Assembly (NCBI GenBank): GCA_026992215.1
Contig: JALXAI010000496.1
Span: 1-11,627 of the forward strand
Reading direction: 5' to 3'
Origin: Desulfobacterales bacterium
GTDB taxonomy: Bacteria > Desulfobacterota > Syntrophobacteria > B119-G9
Length of the DNA: 11,627 bases
In this document: positions 1 to 6,376 of the stretch, one piece after another
Layout of the letters: the number at the start of each line of letters is the position of its first letter
Numbering within the stretch: position 1 is the first letter of the stretch
The notes under the pieces: model-generated
What the model was told of the DNA's origin: nothing
What the model saw: only the letters and a program-made list of their open reading frames with translations
Database searches by the model: none
Translations under genes and position numbers: made by a program

Positions 1-1637
1 CCCAGTATCCCCTTTTCCACGGCAGGGATAAATTGCTTCGGAATGACACCTCCCACAATCTTGTCTATGAATTCAAAACCGCCCCCCCTTGGCAACGGCT
101 CAAGAACAATCCAGCAATCGCCGTATTGCCCTCGACCACCCGATTGCTTTTTGTATTTCCCCTGTACCCTGGCTTTGCCCTTGATGGTTTCCTTGTACGG
201 GACTTTCGGGGTCCTCAGGTTGACCTCCACCCCGAATTTCCTCTTCAACTTGTCCACCGTGGCCTCAATATGTATTTCCCCCATCCCCGCAATGATCATC
301 TCTTTTGTCTGCTCATCACGGTAAACTTTCAGGGTAAGGTCTTCTTCCTGAAGCCTGGCCAGGGAACTGAATATTTTCTCCTCATCACCCTTGCTTTTCG
401 GTTCCACTGCAAACTCGATAATAGTCGGCATCAGTTCCGTGCTTTCGTAAACAATCGGAGCCTTCTCATCACACAACGTGTCTCCGGTGACAGTTTCTTT
501 GAGCTTCGCTACGGCCACGATTTCACCGGGACCGGCCTCGGAAATAGATTTCTGGGTCTTACCCTTAATTTTCAGCAACTGGCCAAACCGTTCTTTAACA
601 TCCCTTGTGCTGTTGTATACCGTGGAGTCTTCACCCAGAGTACCGGAAAAGATCCTGAAAATGGACAATTTCCCGGCGTAAGGATCCGTGATGGTTTTGA
701 TAACCAGTGCGGAGAACGGCTCGTCGGGATCAGGTGCTCTCTCAATTTCATCGCCGGTCCTGGGATCCTTCCCCTTTTTGGGGCCCCTGTCTACGGGAGA
801 CGGCAAGCAGGCTACCATCAAGTCAAGAAGAGTCTGCACTCCCATGTTTTTCCCGGCCGCCCCGCAGCTTATGGGTACTATGTTCCCGTTGATGGTTCCC
901 ATCCTGAGGCCTTCTTCCAGTTCTTCGGGGCTGAGCCCCTCCCCTTCCAGGTATTTTTCCAGCAACTCGTCAGAAGACTCGGCTATAACTTCAATTAATT
1001 CTTCCTTGTAGGTAGCAACATCGTCCTGTAACTCAGAGGGGATAGCATCTTCCTTGTATTTTCCGCTTTCATCAGCATTATAGAAGTAGGCCTTCTCGCT
1101 AAGAAGGTCAATCACTCCACGAAAGTTATCTTCGGCACCAATGGGAAGATGCACGGGGATGGCATTGGAGCCGAAAACTTCCCTGATTTCGTTTACTACC
1201 TTCTTAAAGTCGGCTCTTTCCCTGTCCATCTTGTTCACGAAAATGATTCGAGGGAGCGCAAACTCGTCGGCAAATTCCCAAACCTTCTCGGTCTGCACCT
1301 TTACCCCGTCAATGGCATCGATTACCACCAGGGCGCTATCGGCACCCTGTAAAGTCGTTTTGGTGTCGCCAAGAAAGTTGAAATCTCCGGGGGTGTCTAT
1401 AACGTTTATGTGGTGTTTTGCCCAATTAAAACTATTGAAAGCGGCACTCAGGGTCGTTTTGCGGCTTATTTCCTCGGGTTCGAAATCCATAATGGAAGTA
1501 CCGTCATCGACTTTGCCCAGCCTCGTGGTTTCTCCCGTATCAAATAACATTGCTTCCACCAGGGTGGTTTTTCCGGCACCGCCGTGCGCTATAACACCAA
1601 CTGTTCTGATTTTTTCCAGTTCTGCTTTCCCAGACAT
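1..1637 (-). CDS. fusA: Elongation factor G paralogue of the EF-G-2 type, partial (3' end beyond the left edge)
   Basis: This is a translation-factor GTPase of the EF-G family, expected to act on the ribosome in the cytosol. The first 545 codons are present; the family usually has about 650-700 residues, so the end of domain IV and domain V are missing. The G1 motif is AHGGAGKTT (17-25), switch II reads IDTPGDFNF (80-88) and G4 is NKMD (135-138). Domain IV begins near the segment GKYKKQSGGRGQYGD. Canonical EF-G has DTPGHVDF in switch II, so the catalytic His is Asp85 here. Together with the LPSPV and GQYGD segments this resembles the Thermus EF-G-2 paralogue rather than the housekeeping factor. 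The start at 1637 is supported by GAGGGG seven bases upstream. The gene is transcribed away from dnaK. Its cellular role cannot be read from the sequence; EF-G family membership is certain, the EF-G-2 subtype likely. Confidence 0.93.
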   Translation of the reverse strand, partial: MSGKAELEKIRTVGVIAHGGAGKTTLVEAMLFDTGETTRLGKVDDGTSIMDFEPEEISRKTTLSAAFNSFNWAKHHINVIDTPGDFNFLGDTKTTLQGADSALVVIDAIDGVKVQTEKVWEFADEFALPRIIFVNKMDRERADFKKVVNEIREVFGSNAIPVHLPIGAEDNFRGVIDLLSEKAYFYNADESGKYKEDAIPSELQDDVATYKEELIEVIAESSDELLEKYLEGEGLSPEELEEGLRMGTINGNIVPISCGAAGKNMGVQTLLDLMVACLPSPVDRGPKKGKDPRTGDEIERAPDPDEPFSALVIKTITDPYAGKLSIFRIFSGTLGEDSTVYNSTRDVKERFGQLLKIKGKTQKSISEAGPGEIVAVAKLKETVTGDTLCDEKAPIVYESTELMPTIIEFAVEPKSKGDEEKIFSSLARLQEEDLTLKVYRDEQTKEMIIAGMGEIHIEATVDKLKRKFGVEVNLRTPKVPYKETIKGKARVQGKYKKQSGGRGQYGDCWIVLEPLPRGGGFEFIDKIVGGVIPKQFIPAVEKGIL

Positions 1638-1644
1638 ACGTTAT

Positions 1645-1650
1645 CCCCTC
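1645..1650 (-). promoter_or_regulatory. Ribosome binding site of the EF-G-type gene
   Basis: The minus strand reads GAGGGG seven bases before the ATG at 1637-1635. It fixes the start of the GTPase gene. Confidence 0.7.
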
Positions 1651-1802
1651 TCTTCTAACTTGATACTACCTACTTGGTGAAGTAATCAGACAAGAGTTAC
1701 CTGTTTACCAGTAATAGCAAAGTTGCTTCACAAACTTTTTCTACCATCCGTTTGTAAACGAAGAAGGCTTCGGAACTTCAGATCGGCAAAAGTACACCAG
1801 AA

Positions 1803-1830
1803 ATTATCTTAATGGGTTCTACAAAGTCAA
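1803..1830 (-). promoter_or_regulatory. Candidate sigma-A promoter for the EF-G-type gene
   Basis: On the minus strand, TTGACT (1830-1825) is followed after 16 bases by GATAAT (1808-1803). Each box matches the sigma-A consensus at five of six positions. Transcription would begin near 1796 and leave a leader of about 160 bases before the start codon. No terminator/antiterminator pair was recognised in that leader. The call rests on the box match alone. Confidence 0.55.
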
Positions 1831-1888
1831 GAAAAACTTGGATGAATGAAACACTGCATCTTTGCAACCGAAGGTTTCAAACGGTTCA

Positions 1889-1907
1889 CGCGAAAACCGA
1901 CTTCGCG
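1889..1907. repeat. Short inverted repeat (hairpin) in the intergenic region
   Basis: CGCGAA (1889-1894) and TTCGCG (1902-1907) form a perfect 6-bp stem around a 7-base loop. No T-run follows on either strand, so it is not an intrinsic terminator. Its function is unknown. Confidence 0.5.
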
Positions 1908-1963
1908 CACACGAAACCCTGAAACGCCCCCCTGGCGCCTGAGACCAGCGTTTTCCAATGAAA

Positions 1964-2040
1964 TTCCGCCATCTCCAGACATCCCATGTCCATCAGCCAC
2001 AACCTCTCACCTATCTACAACTCACAATCACCGTTACAAC
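1964..2040 (-). repeat. Degenerate heptamer tandem array (about 11 units)
   Basis: Read on the minus strand from 2040 to 1964, the sequence splits into 11 consecutive 7-base units without gaps. Ten of the eleven have G at the second position. Several units come close to NGGNGAT, for example CGGTGAT (2033-2027) and GGCTGAT (1998-1992). The array is diverged, so the period was judged by eye. It lies wholly in noncoding DNA. Confidence 0.5.
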
Positions 2041-2087
2041 CCGCAGCAGCGTAGTTTAACCCTTCTCCCCATGGCTTTCAATCAGAG

Positions 2088-2112
2088 CTGGGTTATCCGC
2101 CCGATAATCCAG
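2088..2112. repeat. Strong hairpin upstream of the dnaK promoter
   Basis: CTGGGTTATC (2088-2097) pairs with GATAATCCAG (2103-2112) around the loop CGCCC. This gives ten pairs including one G-U if transcribed on the plus strand; the minus-strand RNA would have an A-C mismatch instead. No T-run follows. It lies about 85 bases before the dnaK -35 box, so it is outside the predicted dnaK transcript. Confidence 0.55.
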
Positions 2113-2168
2113 GCACACCACTCCACCGCATCCTGCTGGGATACACTTTAATTGGCTTTACTGCCCAC

Positions 2169-2226
2169 AATTTTTTGCAAAAAAAACTTTTAATGCCTTG
2201 ACATCCTGTAATGTCGTTCCTAACTT
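2169..2226 (+). promoter_or_regulatory. Candidate promoter of the chaperone operon with UP-like A/T tract
   Basis: A perfect -35 box TTGACA (2198-2203) is followed after 17 bases by TAACTT (2221-2226), a poor -10 match (three of six). Immediately upstream, 2169-2192 is almost pure A/T and includes the palindrome TTTTTTGCAAAAAA (2171-2184), where an UP element would sit. Transcription would start near 2233, giving a leader of about 36 bases. The weak -10 box could mean dependence on heat, an activator, or the UP element. Confidence 0.5.
2200..2215. promoter_or_regulatory. Inverted repeat over the dnaK -35 box, candidate operator
   Basis: GACAT (2200-2204) and ATGTC (2211-2215) are perfect inverted halves six bases apart. 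The left half lies within the TTGACA box and the right half in the spacer, so a bound dimer would block RNA polymerase. The arrangement recalls the HspR operator HAIR (CTTGAGT-N7-ACTCAAG); the left half CTTGACA differs from the HAIR half by two bases. No CIRCE is present. The operator role is inferred. Confidence 0.4.
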
Positions 2227-2255
2227 GTAGTAAACAAAAGAAAAATTAATAAAAC

Positions 2256-2261
2256 AGGAGG
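2256..2261 (+). promoter_or_regulatory. Ribosome binding site of dnaK
   Basis: A perfect AGGAGG lies seven bases before the ATG at 2269. It fixes the dnaK start and predicts high translation. Confidence 0.85.
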
Positions 2262-2268
2262 AACTACA

Positions 2269-4167
2269 ATGGCAAAAGCAGTAGGAATAGATCTGGGAAC
2301 TACCAACTCCGTGATTGCTGTTATGGAAGGCGGAAAGCCTACAGTCATTGCCAACGCCGAAGGTTCTCGAACGACTCCCTCTGTCGTTGCTTTCACTGAC
2401 GACGGTCAAAGACTGGTAGGACAGGTAGCAAAACGCCAGGCAATCATGAACCCCGAAGCCACGATATACTCGGTTAAGAGGTTCATGGGACGAAAGTGGG
2501 GAGAAGTCGACGAAGAATCCAAGATAGTATCGTACAAGGTTGTTCGTGGACCAAACGACGCGGTCCGATTTGAAATCAAGGGTAAGCTTTATGCGCCTGA
2601 AGAAATTTCCGCGATCATCCTGAGAAAACTGGTTGACGATGCATCCAAGTACCTGGGAGAAAAGGTTACGGAAGCGGTAATAACCGTGCCAGCGTATTTC
2701 AACGACGCACAAAGACAGGCCACGAAGGACGCAGGAGAAATCGCGGGACTTAAGGTGCTGCGAATAATCAATGAGCCGACAGCGGCAGCCCTAGCGTACG
2801 GGATGGACAAGAAAAAATCCGAAACAATTCTCGTTTTTGACCTCGGAGGAGGTACGTTTGACGTGTCGATACTCGATGTAGGCGAAGGTGTGTGCGAAGT
2901 AAGGGCTACCGCGGGAGACACCCATCTGGGCGGAGACGATTTTGACAAGAGAATAGTAGATTGGCTTGCAGACGAGTTTAAGAAAGATACGGGCATTGAT
3001 TTGAGAAACGACCGCCAGGCGTTACAGCGATTGTACGAAGCGGCGGAAAAGGCAAAATGTGAATTATCGAGCATGGCACAGACCCAGATCAACCTGCCCT
3101 TTATTACCGCCGACGCCACAGGTCCGAAGCACCTGAACATGACACTGACGAGGGCAAAGTTCGAAGCCCTCACCCATGACCTCATAGAAAGATGCATGGG
3201 ACCGGTTAAGCAGGCGCTGGCAGATGCAAAACTGACAGAAAACGACATAGACGAAGTAATACTTGTGGGAGGTTCTACAAGGATCCCCGCAGTTCAGGAA
3301 CTGGTTAAGAAATTAACCGGTGGCAAGCAACCCAACATGAGCGTGAATCCCGACGAAGTGGTTGCAGTAGGCGCAGCAATCCAGGCGGGAATCATAAAGG
3401 GTGAAGTAGAAGACGTGGTGCTGCTCGACGTAACGCCTCTTTCACTTGGCGTGGAAACCCTCGGTGGAGTCATGACGAAGATAATCGAGAGAAACACCAC
3501 GATACCGTGCAGGAGAACCGAGGTATTTTCTACAGCGGAAGATAATCAAACCGCCGTGGATATCGTCGTTCTTCAGGGCGAGCGCGAAATGGCTCGCGAT
3601 AACAGGGTTCTCGGGCGATTTCGTCTCGAAGGAATTCGACCTGCACCGAGAGGAGTACCTCAAATCGAGGTTACCTTTGACATAGACGCCAACGGTATCC
3701 TGAACGTGACGGCAAAAGACAAGGATACCGGAAAAGAACAAACGGTAACCATCAGCGGCAGCACAAACCTCGATAAATCTGAAGTAGAGAGAATGATTAA
3801 GGAAGCCGAAGAGCATGCCGCGGAAGATAAGCGCAGGAAAGAAGAGATTGAAGCGAGAAACCAGGCCGACAGCCTTGCTTACCAGCTCGAGAGAACCCTG
3901 AAGGATCTCGGCGATAAGGTGCCAGTCCACGAAAAAGCAAGGTGCGAGCAGTTGATCGCGGATACCAAACAGGCAATCAAGGAGGAAGCTCCTATTGACA
4001 GAATAAGACAGCTGACCAGCGACCTGCAACAGGCTCTGCAGATGGTTGCATCCGCAGCTTACCAGCAAACCGCCCAGGCGGGTCCTGAAACCGGAGCCGG
4101 AGATTCGGCTTCGCAGAGCGGTAAAGGAGGAGACGACGTAATTGATGCCGAGTTTACCGAGAAATAA
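2269..4167 (+). CDS. dnaK: Molecular chaperone DnaK (Hsp70)
   Basis: This is the ATP-dependent Hsp70 chaperone. It binds exposed hydrophobic segments of client proteins in the cytosol and cycles with GrpE and the J-protein. It has 632 residues, full length for the family. The phosphate-binding loop GIDLGTTNS is at 6-14, a second phosphate motif DLGGGTFD at 191-198, the interdomain linker VLLDVTPLSL at 384-393, then the substrate-binding domain and helical lid. The tail ends in an acidic DDVIDAEF-type sequence like other bacterial DnaK. Residues about 77-100 contain the extra subdomain segment found in diderm DnaK and absent from Bacillus and mycobacterial DnaK. Overall wording of the ATPase domain is close to Thermus DnaK as remembered. 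It is the first gene of the operon, behind the 2198 promoter. Identity is certain; its origin by transfer is only a possibility. Confidence 0.98.
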   Translation: MAKAVGIDLGTTNSVIAVMEGGKPTVIANAEGSRTTPSVVAFTDDGQRLVGQVAKRQAIMNPEATIYSVKRFMGRKWGEVDEESKIVSYKVVRGPNDAVRFEIKGKLYAPEEISAIILRKLVDDASKYLGEKVTEAVITVPAYFNDAQRQATKDAGEIAGLKVLRIINEPTAAALAYGMDKKKSETILVFDLGGGTFDVSILDVGEGVCEVRATAGDTHLGGDDFDKRIVDWLADEFKKDTGIDLRNDRQALQRLYEAAEKAKCELSSMAQTQINLPFITADATGPKHLNMTLTRAKFEALTHDLIERCMGPVKQALADAKLTENDIDEVILVGGSTRIPAVQELVKKLTGGKQPNMSVNPDEVVAVGAAIQAGIIKGEVEDVVLLDVTPLSLGVETLGGVMTKIIERNTTIPCRRTEVFSTAEDNQTAVDIVVLQGEREMARDNRVLGRFRLEGIRPAPRGVPQIEVTFDIDANGILNVTAKDKDTGKEQTVTISGSTNLDKSEVERMIKEAEEHAAEDKRRKEEIEARNQADSLAYQLERTLKDLGDKVPVHEKARCEQLIADTKQAIKEEAPIDRIRQLTSDLQQALQMVASAAYQQTAQAGPETGAGDSASQSGKGGDDVIDAEFTEK

Positions 4168-4178
4168 TTAACACTGTT

Positions 4179-4201
4179 GCCGGCAGGAAAAACCTGCCTG
4201 C
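4179..4201 (+). repeat. First hairpin in the dnaK-grpE gap
   Basis: GGCAGG (4182-4187) pairs with CCTGCC (4193-4198) around AAAAA. Two more pairs extend the stem beyond one mismatch. It begins 11 bases after the dnaK stop. No T-run follows, so it is more likely an mRNA-stability or processing element than a full terminator. Confidence 0.6.
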
Positions 4202-4227
4202 AAACCCAGTTTGTACATGGTACTTCT

Positions 4228-4252
4228 GTTGGCCGGGTTTATCCCGGCCAAC
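4228..4252 (+). repeat. Second, perfect GC-rich hairpin in the dnaK-grpE gap
   Basis: GTTGGCCGGG (4228-4237) and CCCGGCCAAC (4243-4252) form a perfect 10-bp stem with loop TTTAT. It lacks a following T-run. With the hairpin 27 bases upstream it could hold a processed dnaK mRNA end, raising DnaK over the downstream genes. That role is inferred from position. Confidence 0.65.
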
Positions 4253-4354
4253 TTGCGATGAAATTGGCTGTGAATATGCGGTCAATCCCGAGATTTCGAC
4301 AGGACAGGACTCGGAAGGGGAAATTCTACAAAATAATGGAAAGCGGGTGAAAGG

Positions 4355-4906
4355 ATGGAACACGATGAAAAAGGAAAAGAAAAAAGGACCGTGATTATCC
4401 CGATAAGAAGGGCTGGCGAGAAAGCCGGCGAAAAGAGTAGTGATATGACAGAGAAAGGTGTAAGTTACCAGGAAATGGAAAATCGATGGCGACGTGCCCT
4501 GGCTGACTTTGATAATTATAGAAAGCGATGTGAAAAGGAAATGCAGGGCATAAGGGAAGATGAACGAGCCTGCGTACTGGCCAGCATGCTTCCCGTGTAT
4601 GACAGCATTGAAAACGCCCTTAAAGCATCCGAGGATTACGAAAACCCCATTGTGAAGGGAATCGAAAGTATTCACAAGCTGATGAAACAGATTCTTTCTT
4701 CTTACGGGGTTGAAGAAATAAAGGCGGAAGAAGTACTTTTCGATCCCAACTGGCACGAGGTTGTCGGAACCGTTGCCAACCCAAAATACCCGGATGGGTT
4801 TATTTACGAGGTGGTACAAAAAGGGTACAGGATGGGCGACAGGCTCCTTCGCCCGGCAAAGGTAGTAGTGGTTAAGAACTATGAAAATAACAAAACCAGT
4901 GCTTAA
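4355..4906 (+). CDS. grpE: Nucleotide exchange factor GrpE
   Basis: GrpE is the dimeric exchange factor that releases ADP from DnaK and so frees the client. The protein has 183 residues, slightly short of the E. coli 197. An N-terminal tail of about 35 residues is followed by the long helix with ADFDNYRKR (50-58) and by the C-terminal beta domain with FDPNWHEVV (129-137) and the family signature around 148-171 (GFIYEVVQKGYRMGDRLLRP). The N-terminal tail is rich in Lys and Arg rather than strongly acidic as in many GrpE proteins. A GGGTGA sequence four bases before the ATG supports the start. The gene lies 187 bases after dnaK across two hairpins and 78 bases before the J-protein gene. No convincing promoter was seen in the gap, so it is probably read from the dnaK promoter. 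Confidence 0.96.
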   Translation: MEHDEKGKEKRTVIIPIRRAGEKAGEKSSDMTEKGVSYQEMENRWRRALADFDNYRKRCEKEMQGIREDERACVLASMLPVYDSIENALKASEDYENPIVKGIESIHKLMKQILSSYGVEEIKAEEVLFDPNWHEVVGTVANPKYPDGFIYEVVQKGYRMGDRLLRPAKVVVVKNYENNKTSA

Positions 4907-4984
4907 TAAAGGTTTCGCAGAATCCGAGCAAGGTAAAAATGACACAGGATCAAAAAATCTACGAGAGGTGAAACGCGGAAAACC

Positions 4985-5965
4985 ATGGCTGTGAAATACA
5001 AAGATTACTACGAAATTCTTGGAGTACCTAGAAACGCGACACAAAAGGAAATTCACGCAGCGTATCGAAAGCTAGCGAGAAAGTACCATCCTGATGTCAA
5101 TAAATCTCCTGAGGCCGAAGAAAAATTCAAGGAGATCGGTGAGGCTTACGAAGTATTAAAGGACCCTGAAAAGCGAAAGAAATACGATCAACTTGGAGCA
5201 AACTGGAAGGCCGGGCAGGATTTTACGCCTCCACCGGGATGGGACGTGCACTTTGATTTCTGGTCCCCTGAAGGGAGCCAGGGGCAGGCACAGTGGAGAG
5301 CAACGGACTTCAGTGATTTCTTTGAAACCCTTTTTGGAAGCGGTTTCAGAAGGGCACAAACCGGGGCGGGCAGAACCCGGGGACCCTATGCGGGCACCTG
5401 GGCACAGGATGGCCAGGACCAGGAGGCCAGGATTACCATAACACTGGAAGACGCCTACCGGGGAGCTACAAAAACAATAATGCTGCAAAGTCCCAGAGTA
5501 GATGAAAAGGGAAATGCAGCAATGGAAACAAAGAGTTACGAGGTCAAAATCCCCCCGGGAGTGTTACCGGGACAGAAGATCAGGTTAAGCGGCCAGGGGC
5601 AGCCCGGAATTGGCGGCGGGCGCCCCGGGGACCTGTACCTCGTGGTGGACATCGCGCCACACCCGTATTACAGGCTGGAAGGTCGCGATATCCATTACAG
5701 GCTTAAGGTCACCCCCTGGGAAGCTGCCCTGGGAGCCCGGATTGATGTCCCGACACCGGGTGGGTTTGTTTCCGTGAGAATACCCCCCGGGACATCCAGT
5801 GGCAAGAAGCTGAGGTTAAGGGGAAAAGGACTTCCCAATCCGAAGGGTAAACCGGGAGATTTCTATGTTGAGGTGCAAATTGCAGTACCGGAAAAATTGA
5901 CACCCAGGGAGAGAGAACTGTTTGAAGAATTAAGCAGGGTATCAAGTTTTAACCCCAGGTCATAA
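4985..5965 (+). CDS. cbpA: DnaJ-family co-chaperone, CbpA-like (no zinc finger)
   Basis: This J-protein stimulates the DnaK ATPase and delivers clients to it. The 326-residue product has a J domain (about 5-70) with the HPD motif at 35-37. A Gly/Phe/Trp-rich linker (about 72-135) follows, then two beta-sandwich substrate-binding domains with KIPPGVLPGQKIRLSGQG and RIPPGTSSGKKLRLRGKG segments. The Cys-rich zinc-binding domain of classical DnaJ is absent, making it class B. The segments IAPHPYY and TPWEAALGA and the tail SSFNPR closely match E. coli CbpA as remembered. Thermus DnaJ also lacks the zinc domain. GAGAGGTG lies about 14 bases before the ATG, a long spacing, so translation may be modest. 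The next gene starts 24 bases downstream and resembles CbpM. It could equally be named dnaJ; DNA binding as for CbpA cannot be judged. Confidence 0.93.
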   Translation: MAVKYKDYYEILGVPRNATQKEIHAAYRKLARKYHPDVNKSPEAEEKFKEIGEAYEVLKDPEKRKKYDQLGANWKAGQDFTPPPGWDVHFDFWSPEGSQGQAQWRATDFSDFFETLFGSGFRRAQTGAGRTRGPYAGTWAQDGQDQEARITITLEDAYRGATKTIMLQSPRVDEKGNAAMETKSYEVKIPPGVLPGQKIRLSGQGQPGIGGGRPGDLYLVVDIAPHPYYRLEGRDIHYRLKVTPWEAALGARIDVPTPGGFVSVRIPPGTSSGKKLRLRGKGLPNPKGKPGDFYVEVQIAVPEKLTPRERELFEELSRVSSFNPRS

Positions 5966-5989
5966 CAATAAACATACACAGGTGAACAG

Positions 5990-6346
5990 ATGGCCACGAC
6001 GAAGCTTATGATAAGGACGATAAAGAGTGAAAACTCCATCGGGGATGACCTGCTATCGCTCTCTGAACTAGCGTATCTGAGCAGGCTTCATCCCGAGTTG
6101 ATCGCTCGATTCGTAGATCTCGGTTTGCTGGAACCGAGAGCGCGAAAAAACACGGGAGAACTTCTGTTTGATTCAGAAGCGGTACCAACGGCACGTAAAA
6201 TCTGGAGACTCAGACAGCAACTCGGGATCAATTACGTGGGGATAGGATTGGTACTGGATCTTCTGGATCGAATTGAAGATCTCGAAAATGAGATCCGTCG
6301 TTTAAAATCTTTACTTAACTTAGAATCGTTTATTGACACTTATTAG
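5990..6346 (+). CDS. Small MerR-fold protein, CbpM/HspR-like chaperone modulator or repressor
   Basis: The 118-residue product has a MerR-type helix-turn-helix (about 22-48, LSELAYLSRLHPELIARFVDLGL), a conserved LEPR turn (47-50), a second helical part (70-95, IWRLRQQLGINYVGIGLVLD) and a C-terminal coiled coil (about 91-110). The block GLLEPR...FD..A...RLR..L.....GI...L.L.D.I..L is close to E. coli CbpM, which binds the J domain of CbpA. The LHP segment also recalls HspR, the repressor at the end of the actinobacterial dnaK operon. The wing lacks the GRRY-type basic residues of HspR, which argues against ordinary DNA binding. Its place between dnaJ and clpB is that of Thermus dafA, the DnaK-DnaJ assembly factor. 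A GGTGA lies four bases before the ATG. It is co-transcribed with both neighbours. The fold is fairly sure; modulator versus repressor is undecided. Confidence 0.8.
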   Translation: MATTKLMIRTIKSENSIGDDLLSLSELAYLSRLHPELIARFVDLGLLEPRARKNTGELLFDSEAVPTARKIWRLRQQLGINYVGIGLVLDLLDRIEDLENEIRRLKSLLNLESFIDTY

Positions 6347-6361
6347 CAAAAAAACAGGAAG

Positions 6362-6368
6362 AAAGGAG
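6362..6368 (+). promoter_or_regulatory. Ribosome binding site of clpB
   Basis: AAAGGAG lies eight bases before the ATG at 6377, in the 30-base gap after the MerR-fold gene. The gap is too short for an independent promoter, and none with good -35 and -10 boxes was found just upstream. Confidence 0.75.
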
Positions 6369-6376
6369 AAAGTCCT

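Larger units (their letters stand above)
1638..2268. other. Divergent intergenic region between the EF-G-type gene and dnaK
   Basis: This is 630 bases with no convincing gene. It holds the minus-strand promoter (1803-1830), a hairpin at 1889-1907, a degenerate heptamer array (1964-2040), a hairpin at 2088-2112, and the dnaK promoter (2169-2226). The middle, about 1850-2150, is pyrimidine-rich on the plus strand. Its one open frame (1846-2151) has no recognisable ribosome binding site or protein family. No tRNA, known riboswitch, or CIRCE element (TTAGCACTC-N9-GAGTGCTAA) was seen. Confidence 0.7.

Noticed and set aside
33..998. Long plus-strand open frame of 321 codons opposite the EF-G-type gene
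   Set aside because: It is the antisense of a clearly conserved GTPase gene, has no recognisable family and no ribosome binding site.
1643..1800. Riboswitch or attenuator in the EF-G-type leader
   Set aside because: Only short imperfect repeats are visible, with no terminator stem plus T-run and no known riboswitch core.
1846..2151. Plus-strand open frame of 101 codons in the intergenic region
   Set aside because: It has no family similarity, no ribosome binding site, an unusual Pro/Thr/Ser/His-rich composition, and it crosses a heptamer array and hairpins.
1638..2268. CIRCE (HrcA) operator upstream of dnaK
   Set aside because: No TTAGCACTC/GAGTGCTAA halves or close variant were found anywhere in the gap.
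4154..5056. Minus-strand open frame of 300 codons opposite grpE
   Set aside because: It is antisense to grpE and the start of the J-protein gene. Its Phe-rich text reflects A-rich codons on the coding strand.
6321..6338. Possible separate clpB promoter (TAGAAT at 6321, TTGACA at 6333)
   Set aside because: The boxes are in the wrong order for one promoter, and neither has a partner at 16-18 bases.
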